Positions 23,511 through 36,300 of a DNA stretch of 64,000 nucleotides are shown piece after piece. The notes under the pieces were generated by a model. That model was not told where the DNA came from, searched no databases, and was given only the letters and a program-made list of their open reading frames with translations. Source of the DNA: Tolypeutes matacus (lineage: Eukaryota > Chordata > Mammalia > Cingulata > Chlamyphoridae); NCBI GenBank assembly GCA_026826555.1, contig JAKSZT010005175.1, positions 1,948,118 to 2,012,117 on the forward strand, in the 5' to 3' direction. Positions within the stretch are counted from its first letter, which is position 1. Each line of letters begins with the position of its first letter. A program made the position numbers and the translations under genes.

Positions 23511-24473
23511 TGAACACTATAGGAAGAAGGAATAACACAAGTGTGCCTGACTTCATCCTTATGAGTTTGACAGACTCTGAAGAGGTCCAGCAGGTCCTCT
23601 TTAACCTGTTTCGCCTGATATACATCATTACTGTGCTGGGGAATGCAGGGATGATACTGATAATTTGCCTGGAACCCCAGCTTCACACCCCTATGTATTT
23701 TTTTCCTGAGGCACCTGTCATTCCTTGACCTCAATTACTCAACAGTCATCACACCTAAAACCTTAGAGAACTTGCTGAATTCCAACAAGTATATTTCATT
23801 CAAAGGCTGGTTCACACAGATATATTATTTTGCATCCTTCTGTGTCACCGAATTTTTCCTTCTCTCTTCAATGGCCTATGACACTATGCAGCTATCTGTA
23901 AAACTCTTCACTATCCAGTTATTATATGCACAAGGCTCTGAGGCACTCTCATGGCTGGGTTGTATATATTTGGCTTTATGGGATCCTTAGTCAATGTTCT
24001 TTACATGAATAGTTTGCATTTCTGCAAATCCAATGTAATCTATGACTTTTTCTGTAACTTAACCCCAATTTTAGCCCTGTCCTGCACTGACACTCGTGAC
24101 ACTGAAATCATGACATTCATTCTCACTAGTTTTAATTTAATGGTGTCACTTATCACAATCTCTGTGTCCTATGTATCCTTTCTGTTTACTATCCCAGAAA
24201 TTAACTCCACTTCAGGAAAGCGCAAAGCCTTCTCTGCTTGCGCCTCCCACCTCCTGGAAGTCACCATGTTTTTACAGCACTATGATTTTTACTCATTTAA
24301 AAAGAAAGAATTCCTACTCCTTGGGAAGGGAACAAGTGGCTTCTGTATTTTATACTATGGTGATCCCCATGCTGAATTCAGTCATTTATAGTTTCAGGAA
24401 CAAAGAAGTGAAACATGTTCTCATTAGAGTCATCCAGAAGAAAAAGGGCTCAAGGCAATTGAAATCACGGTGA
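23511..24473 (+). pseudogene. Olfactory receptor pseudogene A (class II, strongly degraded)
   Basis: Intronless OR coding exon for a seven-transmembrane odorant receptor that would signal through the olfactory G protein in sensory cilia. Readable family marks are the TM1 GN motif (LGNAGMI, about 23637), LHTPMYFF (about 23683), [10 protein letters not shown] (about 24223) and [10 protein letters not shown] (about 24365). Both ATG codons aligned with those of copy B read ACT ATA. There is a +1 frameshift in a T-run at 23698-23704, a -1 shift at the MAYDRY motif (about 23883), a nonsense TGA at 23939-23941 and a +1 shift near 24269-24273. The normal stop position reads CAA at 24456-24458, so translation would run on to TGA at 24471. 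It lies 12.95 kb upstream of OR pseudogene B in the same orientation. Confidence 0.9.
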
Positions 24474-24829
24474 TGTTGAACATTTAAATTGATCTTTTCT
24501 TTTTTGATATTTGGATATTTACTTGGTAACTCTAAATGAACTAGCATCCTTCAATTAATTGCATTTATGTTGAGCAATATCTACTTGACCACACATGATC
24601 TGGAACACTTCCAGGAAAATGTTCTTAGAAATGTACATAGTAATTGCAGGTCAAAAAAATATGTGTTACACTTGTGATTTATTATATGTAGTTTGTAGGG
24701 CAACTAATAGGCAAAAAAGAAAACAATCTTTTAAATTGTATAATAGATATCCTAATGCAGGTTTCAAAGTCAAAGAATTTTATTATGGTTCACTTTCAGA
24801 AGTGATTCCATTTCTTCTATAGAATAGTC
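24474..24829 (+). other. 3' flank of OR pseudogene A
   Basis: Non-coding. It aligns in order with 37408-37770 downstream of OR pseudogene B: shared AGCATCCTTCAATTAATT (24543) with AGCATCCTTTAATTAATT (37481). This shows that the duplication extends beyond the coding exon. Confidence 0.65.
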
Positions 24830-25005
24830 ATACAGCAAAGTTATAAAGACTGCTTCTTTGGCATGGACAATTCAGGGTTTATATTCTAGATCTGCCATTA
24901 TTAATTCACTAGAGCTTTAAATGTATTTTCCACAACTGTATAAGGAAAATAGTATTTCTAAATCCATAATTATTGAAAAGATTAAATCAGATGATGGACA
25001 GAAGG
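24830..25005 (+). repeat. MIR SINE in duplication copy A
   Basis: It follows the MIR layout: ATATTCTAGATCTGCC (24880), CTTTAAATGTATTTTCCACAACTGT (read in parts), then AAAGATTAAATCAGATGATG (24976). The same MIR occupies the same place in copy B at 37770-37995, so it predates the duplication. Confidence 0.7.
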
Positions 25006-25059
25006 TATTAACAGCCCTACTTTACATGTTGGTCACAATCATCAGAAAACTTACATTTA

Positions 25060-27955
25060 TAATATTTTGCTATCATCACTATGATCTGTTACCTCTATTA
25101 CCAAATTATTTCCCTTCTACATAGGATCCCGTACATTTTAAGCCTTGACTTCCCTTTCACTACTCTCAACACAACCCCTGGTAATCTATACTCTAGAATC
25201 TTGCTGTATGAGTTTGCTTATATTACTTTCTTAAAGTAACTGTGATCATACAATATTTGTCCTTTTGTTCTAGATTATTTCATGCAACATGATATCTTCA
25301 AAGAATACCTATGTTGTCACTTGTATCAGGATTTCATTCATTTTTATGGCTAAATAATATTCCATTGTATGCATATATCACGTTTTATTTATCCATTCAT
25401 CGGTTGTTGGACACTTAAGGTGCTTCCATCTTTTGGTAATTGTGCAAATCCTGCTATGAACATCATTCTTTGTACTTAGCATTGTTTCTGAAATGAATTA
25501 AGGCTTTTGGGGTGTTGTTATGGAATTAATGTATTTTTCATGTAGAAAGTGCATGTCTTTCTGAGGTCAAATGAAAAATAACATTGGTTATAGTGGGCAT
25601 GATTGTCTTATTACTGATCATAGAGGGAATGATTTAAATCTTTCACTAGTAAGTATAATGTTGACTCTGGGTATTTCAAAATGTCCTTTATCAATTTGAT
25701 TTAATTTTCTTTTATTCCTACTTTCCTGAGTGTTTTTATCAAGAATTGTTTAATTTTGTCAAATGAATTTTCTGCAAATATTGAAATCATAGGTTTTTTT
25801 CTTCACTCTATTAATGTGGTGTATAACATGATTTTCTTATCTTGAACCACACTTGCTTACCTACAATAAATCCATCTTGATCATGATGAGTAATACTTTT
25901 AAAATGCTGTTGGGTTTGCTTTATATTATTGTGTTGAAGATTTTTGACTCTATACTAAAGGGATATTGGTCTGTAATACTCTTGTGATGTTTTTATCTGA
26001 CTTTCATATTAAAGTGATCCTAACCTCATAAAATGAGATAATAAGTGTTCTCTGTGCTTCATTTTTTTGTAGGAATTTGAGCAGGAATGGTATTTTTGTA
26101 ATGTTTGATGAAATTCACCAGTGAGCCAATGGCCTGGGCTTTTCTTTGCTGGGAGATTTTTGATTACTGATTCAAAATCTTTTATTGTTATTGGTCTGTT
26201 GAGAACTTCTCTTTCTTCATAAGTCAGTGTAAGCAGTTTGTGTGTTTCTAAGAATTTTTCCATTTCTTCTCATTTACCTAATTTGTTGGAGTACTGTTAT
26301 TCACAGTATCTTCTTTTACTCCTTTTTATTTCTATAGGGCCTATGATAATATCTCTCCTTTCATTTCTTATTTAATTATTTGCAACCTCTCTCTTTTTTC
26401 CTTGTCAGACTACCTTAAGTTTCACCGATTACATTGATCTTTTCAAAGAACCAACTCTTGTTTTCTTTGATGCTCTATATTGTTTCTTTATTCCCAATTC
26501 CTTTTTCTCCACTATAATCATTGTAATTCCCAACCTCTGTTCCTATTGGGTTTAGTTTGCTCTTCTATTTCTAGTTCCTCAGATTGTAAAATCTTTTTTT
26601 TAGTTGTTGTTGTAAATATTTAGACCTATGGATTTCCCTCTTACCACTGTGTTTGCTGCATCTTATAAGATTTCTCATGTTTCATTTTTCTTCATTCAAT
26701 TCAGTATATTTCATAATTTCCTTTGTGATTTATTCTTAGGCCTATTGTGTAAAAGAGTGTGTTGCTTGTTTTCCTCATATTTTTATGCTCCAGTTATCAC
26801 TCAGGTATTGATTTCTAACTTCATTCTGGTGTGGTTAAAGAAGATACATTGTATTATTTAAAACTTGTTAAATTTATTAGGACTTCCTTTGTGGCTTCTC
26901 ATATAGTCTCTCCTGGGAAATGCTCAATGTGCACTAGAGGGTAATACGTATTTTGTCTTGTTAGATAAAGAGACTTTTAGTTGTGTGTTCATCAATTCCA
27001 ATATTTTTCGGTTCCTTTTTAAAATTTCTATCTCTTTAATGAAAGTCTCATATTGTACATTATTGTTTTATGAAATCCTTTAATTCTGTCTTTGTTTTTA
27101 CCTTCCTCATTTTAAGTATATTGAGGATCATTTATTCATGTCTTTGAACAGAATATCTAAAGTCTGGTTTTATTCATTGATTGTTTCTGGATTTTTATTA
27201 TGTTCCTTTCCTCGGGAAATTATTTCTGTTTCATTGTTTTTTGGTAAACAACTTTCTTGCACACTGTACATTTTAATATTTTAATGTTTTAACTCTGCTT
27301 TAGTTCCTAAGCTGTGTTTCATAAGTTTATATCCAGCAAGTGGTGTGACATGTATCATATTGAGTAACAGGAGATAACAAAAAGCATACAAAGAACAGAA
27401 AAATATACCTAACACTGTCTTGAAAAATTGTTTTTTTTTTTTTGTTTTTTTTTTTTTGTATAGTCCTCATATTCAGAGTTTAGCCCTTCTGTCAAGAATA
27501 TCAGACTGATGTGAAAGTGTGGGACACTATTCTTCTTTTCTAAACCTGTGTTTTGTCCTGGTATGGTGCTTGTGGTTTTAGAAATCCCCCTCTTTATGAG
27601 CAGAAAAAAGCCCCTCCAAACTGCTAGGTATTCTATTATGTGTCATAAAGCCCAGGGATCCTTTGCTCCAAGCCACCTTGATGATTGTTCCTTACAGTGC
27701 TTCAGCTGTACAAGAGTTGTAGTGCAAATTCTGAAAGAGCAAATGAGCAATAGTCTTTCATACTACCACTGTATGCATGGAAAACAACATACATGCATTC
27801 CAGATACACCTAGAGGTTACTCTGCTGCCTCCAGAAGAAAGCCAAGGACCCACAATAAGAGTGAAGATCTGCTTTCTATTTATGTTTTGGTTGTTTTTCA
27901 AAGATTCTTTGGGCAGATGAGTTATTGTAGTGTCTATGCTGCATCTTGAATGAAT
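25060..27955 (-). mobile_element. Antisense LINE-1 (L1M type), copy B of the duplication
   Basis: The minus-strand order is 5'-UTR (27955-27230), endonuclease end (27000-26880), reverse transcriptase (26870-25500) and ORF2 3' end plus 3'-UTR (25490-25060). Diagnostic phrases are GGCTAAATAATATTCCATTG (25349), ATGTGCACTAGAGGG (26927) and GGTGTATAACATGATTTTCT (25820). The 5'-UTR matches the L1 at 18640-19470 block by block, including TAGAAATCCCCCTC (27578; TAGAAATCCCCCTG at 18957) and TGTCATAAAGCC (27642 and 19036). The unique flank just beyond both 5' ends is homologous, so both are one ancestral insertion. The ORF1 region present in copy A seems deleted here. A long T tract lies at 27430-27462. 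An antisense open frame at 27548-27949 is 5'-UTR, not a gene. Confidence 0.75.
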
Positions 27956-30900
27956 ATGAGTTACCATAATAATTTAAAGAGCACTAAAATAATTTGAAGA
28001 TGCAAATTTTATCTCAAAGAGAAATCCCTAGCAATATAATGAAAAGAGGTATGATTAACAAATGCAATAGATAAAATAAAATTTAATATTAAAAAAATAT
28101 TAAACCAAAGTAAGCTAGAAGAGAAAGATCAGGAGTCCAAAATTTGATGACATATTGAAGATAGCACTTCAATAATTCTTTTATTTTACATTTTAAACAA
28201 AAAACTTTATTTCAAATTCTCAAAAATAAAAGAACAGAAAAATACAGCTGAACAAGTTATCAAAACCTTACTCCTAAAATATTCTTTTCAGCCACTTTTA
28301 TCTCATCTAATTCCACCTGCTAATTCAGTTATTCCTCTAGTGCTCAGAAAGATACACAGACAAACACAGATTAGTTAGATGGCATATTCAAAGCCTCTTT
28401 ATTATTGAAAAAAATGAAGAAGAGAAATAAATGCTTAATCATATTCATATCCCACATAATCGAACCCCATATTCTTTTTTTTCCTTTAGAATTAATATAG
28501 TACCAACTTTCCTTTTGCTTCAAAACATCACAATGTTAACTATATTCTCTAAATTTTATTAGTTAAATTTTCCTATGTCTAACCACATTCTTAACACCTT
28601 GTAGTAGAAGAATATTCCTGTATTTAATCATTAACAACAGTCCTCATTTACTTCTAAAAGAATTGTTAGACATTCATAATATTCTCCAGCTGTCTTCCAA
28701 CTAACATTAATCTTCCTAGAGTACTCATTTCAGTCCCAATCACATTCATAAACCGACAATGTTTGTTATACTCATTATAATGTGATACCATCAAGCCCAG
28801 CCATTACCACATTTTTACATTTGACCTTATTAAATTATCCAGAATCTTCTCTCCTTTCTCATCCCACATTCCATCTCCCACTAACCTACACTTCATAGTC
28901 TAACTTCATAAGTGTACTCACTGTATTTAGTTCATATCAGTGAAACCATACAGTATTTTTCTTTTTATGCCTGGCTTATTTCACTCAACATAATATTTTC
29001 AATCATCCTCCATGTTTTCATGTACTTCCTCAATTAATTTTTTCTACAACTGAATAATATTCCATCATATAAATATAACACATCTTATTTATTCATTAAT
29101 TGTTTGACAGACACTTAGGTTGTTTCCATCATTTAGTAATTGATTGATAAATGTATATATTTATTCATCTGTGTTTACTTTTTAGTTTTTAATTGTTTAT
29201 GTTTTCAATTATTAAATGCACAAAATAAAGTTTAAAAAAAAAACAATTGTGGATAATATTGTTATGAACATTGGTGTGCAAATATCTGTCCATGTACATC
29301 CTTTCAGTTCTTCTGAATATATTCCTAGTATCAAGATTGCTGGACCATATGAAAGTTCTATATTTAGGCTCCTGAGAAACCACCAAATTGGTGTCCCAAA
29401 CTATATGAGACACACACTAGCCAAATGGAAAGAAGAAATAAACATCTCTATAGTAGTAGTTGGAAACTTCAACACTTGACTCTCAGCATTAGAGAGAACA
29501 TTGGGACAGAGGATAAATAAGGAAACATTATCTTCAATAAGATAATAAATGAACTAGATATAGTCAACATTTATAGAGTACTACACCCCAAAATTGAAGA
29601 TATGCATTCTTCCAAATGCTCATAAATCTTTCTCCAGGGTAAATCATATGTTGGGACATAATTCAGATCTCAGTACATATAAAAGATTAAAATTATACAA
29701 AACAATTTCTCTCATCATAATGGAATTAAGTTGAAAATTAATAACAGGTAGAAAAATGGAAATATCATAAATATTTGTAGATTAAAGAATATACTCTTAA
29801 ATAATCAGTGGGTTAAAAAAGAAATAAGAGAAATCATTGAATACTTAAATACAAATTGAAAATGAGATCACAGCACAGCAAAGGCAGTGCTGAGAGGAAA
29901 ATTTATAGCTCTCATTGCTTATATTTAAAAAAGAAGAAAAATCTAAAACCTAGACATAACTGCACACCTGGAATAAATAGAATAAGAACAATAAACCAAT
30001 CCCAAAGCAAGCAGAAAGAAAAAAATAATAATAAACATTAGTGCAGAAACAAATGAAATAGAAAATAAAAAACAATAGAGAGAATCAACAGAAATAAAAG
30101 TTGATTCTTTGAGAAGATGAACAAAATTGGTAAACCCTTAGCTATATTAATAAAGAAAAAAGAGAGAAGATATAAATAAATAAAATTAGGAATGTGAAAG
30201 GTGTCATTACCACTGACCCAGAAGGAATAAAATATATTGTAAGAAGAAAGTATGAACAACTGTATACCAACAAACTAGAAAACATTAATGAAATGGACAA
30301 ATTCATGTAAAAATATAAACAAACCATACTTACACTAAAAGAAATGTACAACTTCAAGAAACCAATCATGAGTAAAGAAATTGAAACAGTCATCAAAAAC
30401 CTCCCCAAAATGAAAAGTCCAGGACCAGATTGCTTCACTGTTGAATTTCTCAAATCATTTAAAGAAAATCTAATGCCAATTTTCCTTAAATTCTCACAAA
30501 AAAAAATTGAACAGGAAAGAACACTACCAAATTTATTCTATGGGCTAACATCATCCTAATACCAGAGTCAAGTAAAGATATTAGGAAAAAAAGAAAATTA
30601 CAGACCATTTTAATTAATGAATATGGATGCAAAATCCTCAACAAAGTACTTGCTACCAAATCCCAAAACACATAAAAAAATTTACATTACAATCAGGTGG
30701 GCTATATACCAGGTATGCAAGCATGGTTCAACGTAAGAAAATCGATCAGTGTAATATAATACATTAATAAACAGAAGATGAAAAATCACATGATCATTTC
30801 ATTGATATAGAAAAGGCATTTGACAAAATGCAACATCCTTTCCTGATAAAAAGCACTCCAGAAAGACAGGAACAGAAGGAAACTTTTTCAATGTGATGAA

Positions 30901-31711
30901 GTGCATATTTGAGAACACCATAGCTAACATTATACTTAAAGCTTTCCCAATAATATCAGGAACAAGAAAAAGATGTCCACACACCCCACTGTTATTCAAT
31001 ATTGTGCTAGAAGTTCTAGCTAGAGCAATTAGACAAGAAAAAGAAACAAAAGGTATCCAAAAATGTAAAAAAGAAATAAATATTTCATTACTCACTGATG
31101 ACATGATAGTATATTTAGAAAAGCCCAAAAATCCAGAACAAAACTATTAAAACTCATAGATGATTTCAGGAAATTGGTGGGATACAAAATTAATATGTAA
31201 AGATCTATAACACTTCTATATACTACTAATGAGCAATCTGAGGAGGAAGTCAGAAAAAAATTCTATTTACAGGAGTGAGTAAAAGAATCAAGTATTTAGA
31301 AACAAATTTAACCTAGAACATAAAAGTATAAAACATTGCTAAAAGAAATTGTTGATGATATAAGAAAATGGAAGGATATACCATGTTCATGTGATGGAAG
31401 ACTATATATCATTAAGATGTCAATCCTACCCAAACAGATTTGGCACAATCCTGATAAATGTTCCATTATCATATTTTGTACAATTAAGAAAACAAAGTAT
31501 CAATATTATCTGATAGGATAAGGGCCTCCAAATAGCCAAAAATATCTTAGAAAAGAAGAATGATGTTGGAGAACTTTCCCTTTCAGACTTTAAACCATGT
31601 TATCTAGCTACAGTGGTAAAAACAGCATAGTAATGGCATAAAGATAGATTGACCAATGGTATCGAAGCGAGAGTTCAGGAATAAACCCTCATATCTATAG
31701 TCAAGTGATTT

Positions 31712-31985
31712 ATTTTTTATGTCTTTCAGTAAGATACATATACCTAATAAAAATTTGTTGTTGTTGTTGTTATTTTAATTTATTGGGTGCCGGGGATTAA
31801 ACTCAGGACCTCATAAAGTGGTACGGCGGTGCTCAACCACCGAGGCACATCAGCCTCCATAAGTTGGTTTTCATTTGTTTTGTTTGCTGTTGGTTTTTGT
31901 TTTTTCAGGAGGCACCAGGAACTAAACCTGGGAACGCCCATGGGGGAGGCAGGCACTCAACTGCGTGAGCCACATTCATTCCCTG
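31712..31985 (-). mobile_element. Dimeric tRNA-derived SINE with perfect 12-bp TSD
   Basis: The 12-bp sequence GTCAAGTGATTT occurs at 31700-31711 and 31986-31997; only one copy is expected in uninterrupted L1. Between them are two tRNA-like heads, both in minus orientation. One starts at about 31982 (GTGGCTCACGCAGTTGAG A-box region; CCCAGGTTTAGTTCC B-box region) and has an A/C-rich linker. The second starts at about 31857 (GTGCCTCGGTGGTTGAGC; CTGAGTTTAATCCCC) and runs into an AAC-rich tail near 31765. A single target duplication enclosing both suggests one insertion of a dimer, though a nested second insertion is possible. Confidence 0.75.
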
Positions 31986-32570
31986 GTCAAGTGATTTTTG
32001 ACAAGTCTGTCAAATGCACTCTGCAGGGTCAGAACAGTCTATTCAACAAATGGTCCTGGGAAAAGTGTATATACAGACCTAAAAGAAAGAAAAAGGACTC
32101 TTATCTCACACTTTATACAAAAATGAATTCAAAAGGGATCAAGGACATAAATACAAAAAACAAGAATCAAAAACACTTAGAAGCAAATGTAGGGAAACTT
32201 CTTCAAGATTTTGTGGTTGGTGGTTTTCTCTTGGACCTTACACTCAAAGCATGAGAAACAAAAGAAAAAAAAATAGATAAATGGGAATGCCTCAAAATTA
32301 AATACTTTTTTTCTTAAAAAGACTTTCTTAAGAAAGTAAAAATGCAGCCTAACCAATAGGAAAAAAATCCTAGGAAACCATATATATGATAAGGGATTGA
32401 TCTCCATGTTATATAAAGAGACCACACAATGTCAAAATGACAAGCAACTACATTAAAAATGGGCAAAAGAATTGAAAAGACATTTTTCCAAAGTGGAAAC
32501 GCAAATGACCAAAAGACATATTAAAATATGTTCAAAATCACTAGCTCTTAGGGAAATGCAAATGAATCTC

Positions 32571-33248
32571 AGCGGAGTTGCAACACCTACTCTCCAGCTT
32601 ATTGGACTAACCCAAGATAACTAACAAGGAGATTATAATGGACAATGATCATCCCAAGGAACTGATAGAGTCTACACCTGCAAGCAAGAGAGTCTCATTA
32701 TCCATCTGCCCTATGAGATCAAAGCCCCATCTCAATTGGAAGTGGAGTGGGCATCACCATCCCAGAATCCTCAGGACTAAGGAATGCACTATGGACTGAA
32801 ATAGACATACTGTTATTCTACTATAGACATTGTGATTCTAGCAATGTAAGAACTTTATCATTAATGTGAAAGCAGTAGCCACTGGAAGTTCTGAGAGCAG
32901 GGGGAGAGAAAAACAGGTGTAATATGGCAGCATTTTCAGGACTTCGGAATTGTCTTGAATGACACTGCAATGACAGATACAGGCTATTATATATCTTGCC
33001 ATAACCTACAAAATTGTGTGCAAGAAAGTGTAAACTACAATGTAAACTATAATCCATGCTTAGTAGCAATGCTCCAAAATGTGTTGATCAATTGATACAA
33101 ATGTACTACATTGATGAAGCATGTTGTTAATGTGGGAAAATGTGGGAAGAGTAAGAAGTGGGGCATATGGGAATCCCCTACATTTTTAATGTAACATTTA
33201 TGTAATCTAAATATCTTTTTAAAAAATATATATGTATTTAAAAAAAAA
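32571..33248 (+). mobile_element. XR insertion in L1, 5'-truncated with poly(A) tail
   Basis: L1 sequence stops after GGGAAATGCAAAT (32555-32567) and resumes with ACAAAGAATGGCCATTATTT (33265). Between lies XR from its CTCAGCGGAGTTGCAAC block to the end: AGAAGTGGGGCATATGGGAA (33153), TAACATTTATGTAATCTAAA (33190) and a terminal A-run (33239-33248). Truncation at the 5' end plus a poly(A) 3' end is the usual L1-dependent insertion form. The target duplication is not clear, and about 30 bp of L1 seem lost. Confidence 0.78.
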
Positions 33249-33388
33249 CTCATCTTGCACCACAAAGAATGGCCATTATTTAAAGAACATAAATTGTCAA
33301 GTGCTGGAGAAGATGTGGAGAAATAGGAGCATCCCTTCACTATTCGTGAGAGTGTAAAATCATGCAACTTCTATCAATAATTATTTTA

Positions 33389-36300
33389 AATATATGTAAG
33401 CAAGATCTACCAACTAAAAAGCAGAACAAATGACTCACTTAAAACATAAGATCCATCTATATGATGTCTAGAAGAAGCTCACAAGCAAAAGGATGTACAA
33501 ATATTTTTTATTGTGAATGCAAACATATAAAATGATAAACTCTTGTGAAAATATAGTTCTATTAGAAAAAGTAGACCTCTTTTTAAAGAGATTTAAAGGG
33601 CAGTATAAAATAACAGTAGGGCCAATTATTCAGAAAGATATAAAAATCCTTAGCAGAGCTTCAAAACAAATTTTAAAAATTACAGAATTAAATGCAGCAA
33701 TAGATTTTTAAAATAAATAATGGCATTGAATTTTCAGGGATAAAGTGCTAATTGTGTTGAAATCAAAGTCTAAGAAGCCATGATTCTTTTCTGTTTCTCA
33801 GTCTTGATCCTTTGTGAAAACAATGTTACAATTAGATTTGATCTTTGGAATTGCAACAGTAAAGATACAGCAAAATATTAGTTTTGTAAATTATTCTTTC
33901 TTCAATTTTATTTCATCATTCAAAATTCCAGTCAATGACTATAAAATTGATTTCAATGCTGTGTAATAAAAATTTCCTTATGGTGATTTTGCAAATTGTA
34001 AGCCATCCTTACTGACATGGCATTGATGAGAAAATCTCCATTAGTCTTTCATTAAACTCAATCTCATGGTGACTTATTTTGAAATAAATTGATGCTGGCT
34101 TTTTAATTTTCTGTTAAGTGCAGCCCAGCATCACTAAATATTTGGTGAATCTTGAATTGTACCTCAAATAGTTAATCAAATATAAAATACATTATTTGTA
34201 ACTCTTTTATTTGTATCAACAAATTCTCTACTGACATTTGGGAGTGTAAAAAGTTTTTCCTATAAAAGTCACTTCCAAATCTACAATATCATTACTTATT
34301 GCAAGATTCAGAAGAAAGCATTTCATCTGATTATATAGAGAGGAATTAAGCTCTTGGCCACTAATTATAAATTGTTTTTTATTTCATCATTTATATTTAT
34401 TTTCTCATTTTCTTTCTTATTTTAATAAAATATAAGCAAAAATTTTTAAATTAAAAAATTAAACAAGTTACAAAATATTTTTGTGGATGAATATAGCAAT
34501 ACATCTACTACATAAATGACTTAGTTGAAACTACAAAACCTGAAAGGAGAAACTACACCATGATTTCTTTGTGATACCTCAGAAAGTCTCCTTCATCAGG
34601 CGGTGCATACTGCAAAAGTTAAGATAGCTAAGCTCCACCAGCCAATGCAAAATACATGAAATTATGGATTTTACAAAAGTGTAATATAAGTTAGGACAAG
34701 ATGTATTATAAATTTTAATGATAAAATCTGGATGTTACTGAAATTATAGCTTGATAAATTTATGTAAACACATAAATATATACATATATATGTAGCTATG
34801 CCCAAAGGAAAATAATTGGAAGAAATTATATATCAAGGTTAACAAGTTATGAATGATTTTCATTTTCTTCTTTGGATTTTGCTCTTTTCTAATTTGTTCA
34901 TTATGAACAATGTTTACTGACTTGATAGGGTTACACTTTTAAGCAATAAAATATGCCTTAGTTAAAAATATGCTTTTGCAACCTAGTGGTTATTGATCTG
35001 ACCTTTTAGCCACAGAGTAATTAAGTATTTCTCTAAAAAATATCTTATCTATTACCCAGTCAAATATTAGAGCACCACAAAAAGTACTTAAAAACTGTAG
35101 TCAAAATTAAGTGACTTCTAAGAAAGAAAGTACTCTTTGGTTCAAACTTAACATGAATACATTAATCCTTGGCAACATGCCAAGAAATCTGCCTTGGGAA
35201 TTGGTCCCAGAGAAAACTTGCATTATCAGCCTGCAATCGTCAACATAAGAGGTGTTGTGGCATTATCAGGAGGAAAGGCAAGAGATACTTTTCTCTGTTT
35301 TGTTTGCGGAAGCTCCTTGGTATACTTATGAGACATAATATCAGGGCAACTTTCCATTTGACCAGGATCTCAAGAAAATTTGGGGGTTATTTTATTTTAC
35401 ATCAGAATAAAATGAAAATGCATGCACAAAAATTTCAAAATAACTTACCTCAAAGAACACTAACATATCATAGTAATTTTTGGATCTTTAAATGGTTTAC
35501 ATATTCTATTTCTGAGAAAAATTTATGTTTTAGACAGTTAATGCTGGAAGAAAAATTTTCACCTTTGGCTCATGGTAAGAGCTACTGTCAAAGTTAAATT
35601 GTTTTAGTTTTGATTAAAAAAATAGATTATTATTAGAATATTCAAATATATATATACATGTCACTTAGGTTGAACCTAAAAAATGACAGGATTTGTGTCA
35701 TCTATACAGGCAATATAGAGTTTGTGGAATCAGAAAGTACCAGCAATGTGCATATATTTTAATTTCAATTTTTGGAAGAAATTTAATTTAAAATAAACAA
35801 GTTAAAATTCGTATCTTCTAAAAATTAATATGAATGTGTGGTCTATAATATTAATACATTTACTAAAGTAGACTAGTCTTTAAATTCTGATCTGTCATTG
35901 TTATTAAATAATACCTGACACAAAAGAACAGTAAATGATGCATTAAAACTATAATTATTTATTACATATCTGGTACATTTTTTCAGGCATTAATTTTAAA
36001 TGGGAATACAATATGATAAGCATTCTCTCTAGTTTCAACTAATTTTGTAGAAAGCTAGAACCAACACTTTATAGGTCTCTTACTGGGTAAGTTACTTAAC
36101 ATTCTGTGCCCTTTTTCTCAACTAAAATTGTGTATAACATTAGTACCCATGAAATAATTTTCTCATCTTGATATATGTCATAATAATGGGAAGCATTTAT
36201 AACAGTCCAATTTCACTCAAATTATTCAATATATGTGAGTTATAACTATATAACATCCCAATGATGATTCATATCTAATTTTATTTGGCATTCATAGTAA

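Larger units (their letters stand above)
29399..33375 (+). pseudogene. L1 ORF2 remnant in the inverted 5' segment
   Basis: It begins inside the endonuclease domain (VVGNFNT at about 29457, the family's GDFN motif region). It continues through the RT: PKMKSPGPDCFTVEFLK (30405-30460) matches the conserved K-SPGPDG-T-EFY block, and the catalytic motif reads LTDD at 31091-31102. Later blocks follow to the ORF2 3' part. Stops and frameshifts occur throughout. The frame is split by the SINE insertion at 31712-31985 and the XR insertion at about 32571-33248. Antisense open frames here are shadows. Confidence 0.8.
28171..33388 (-). mobile_element. 5.2-kb 5'-inverted LINE-1 insertion with 13-bp TSD (private to copy B)
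   Basis: A duplication AATAATT(C/A)TTTTA brackets the unit at 28171-28183 and 33376-33388, with one mismatch. The 3' segment (28184-29398) is in minus orientation: L1 3'-UTR and ORF2 end, with AATAATATTCCATCAT at 29055. The 5' segment (29399-33375) is in plus orientation, from mid-endonuclease to late ORF2. Its outer end (AAATCATGCAACTTCTATC) and the start of the 3' segment (CCAAATTGGTG read antisense) are nearly adjacent in L1 ORF2, exactly as twin priming predicts. Copy A has the empty site at 19711-19729. The element later received a dimeric SINE and an XR copy. Confidence 0.85.

Noticed and set aside
23489..23734. Minus-strand open frame over the start of OR pseudogene A
   Set aside because: It is the antisense of the OR TM1 region; the sense strand carries the family motifs.
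27548..27949. 133-codon open frame
   Set aside because: It lies antisense in an L1 5'-UTR and is not open in the matching L1 at 18840-19450.
30142..31128. Antisense open frames of 60-109 codons
   Set aside because: They are opposite-strand shadows of the L1 reverse transcriptase region.
28171..33388. Two separate L1 insertions, one minus and one plus
   Set aside because: Adjacent L1 breakpoints and one enclosing target duplication show a single twin-primed insertion.
35169..35597. 142-codon open frame upstream of OR pseudogene B
   Set aside because: It begins with TTG rather than ATG, has no family motif, and the homologous stretch in copy A (about 21530-21960) is not open.
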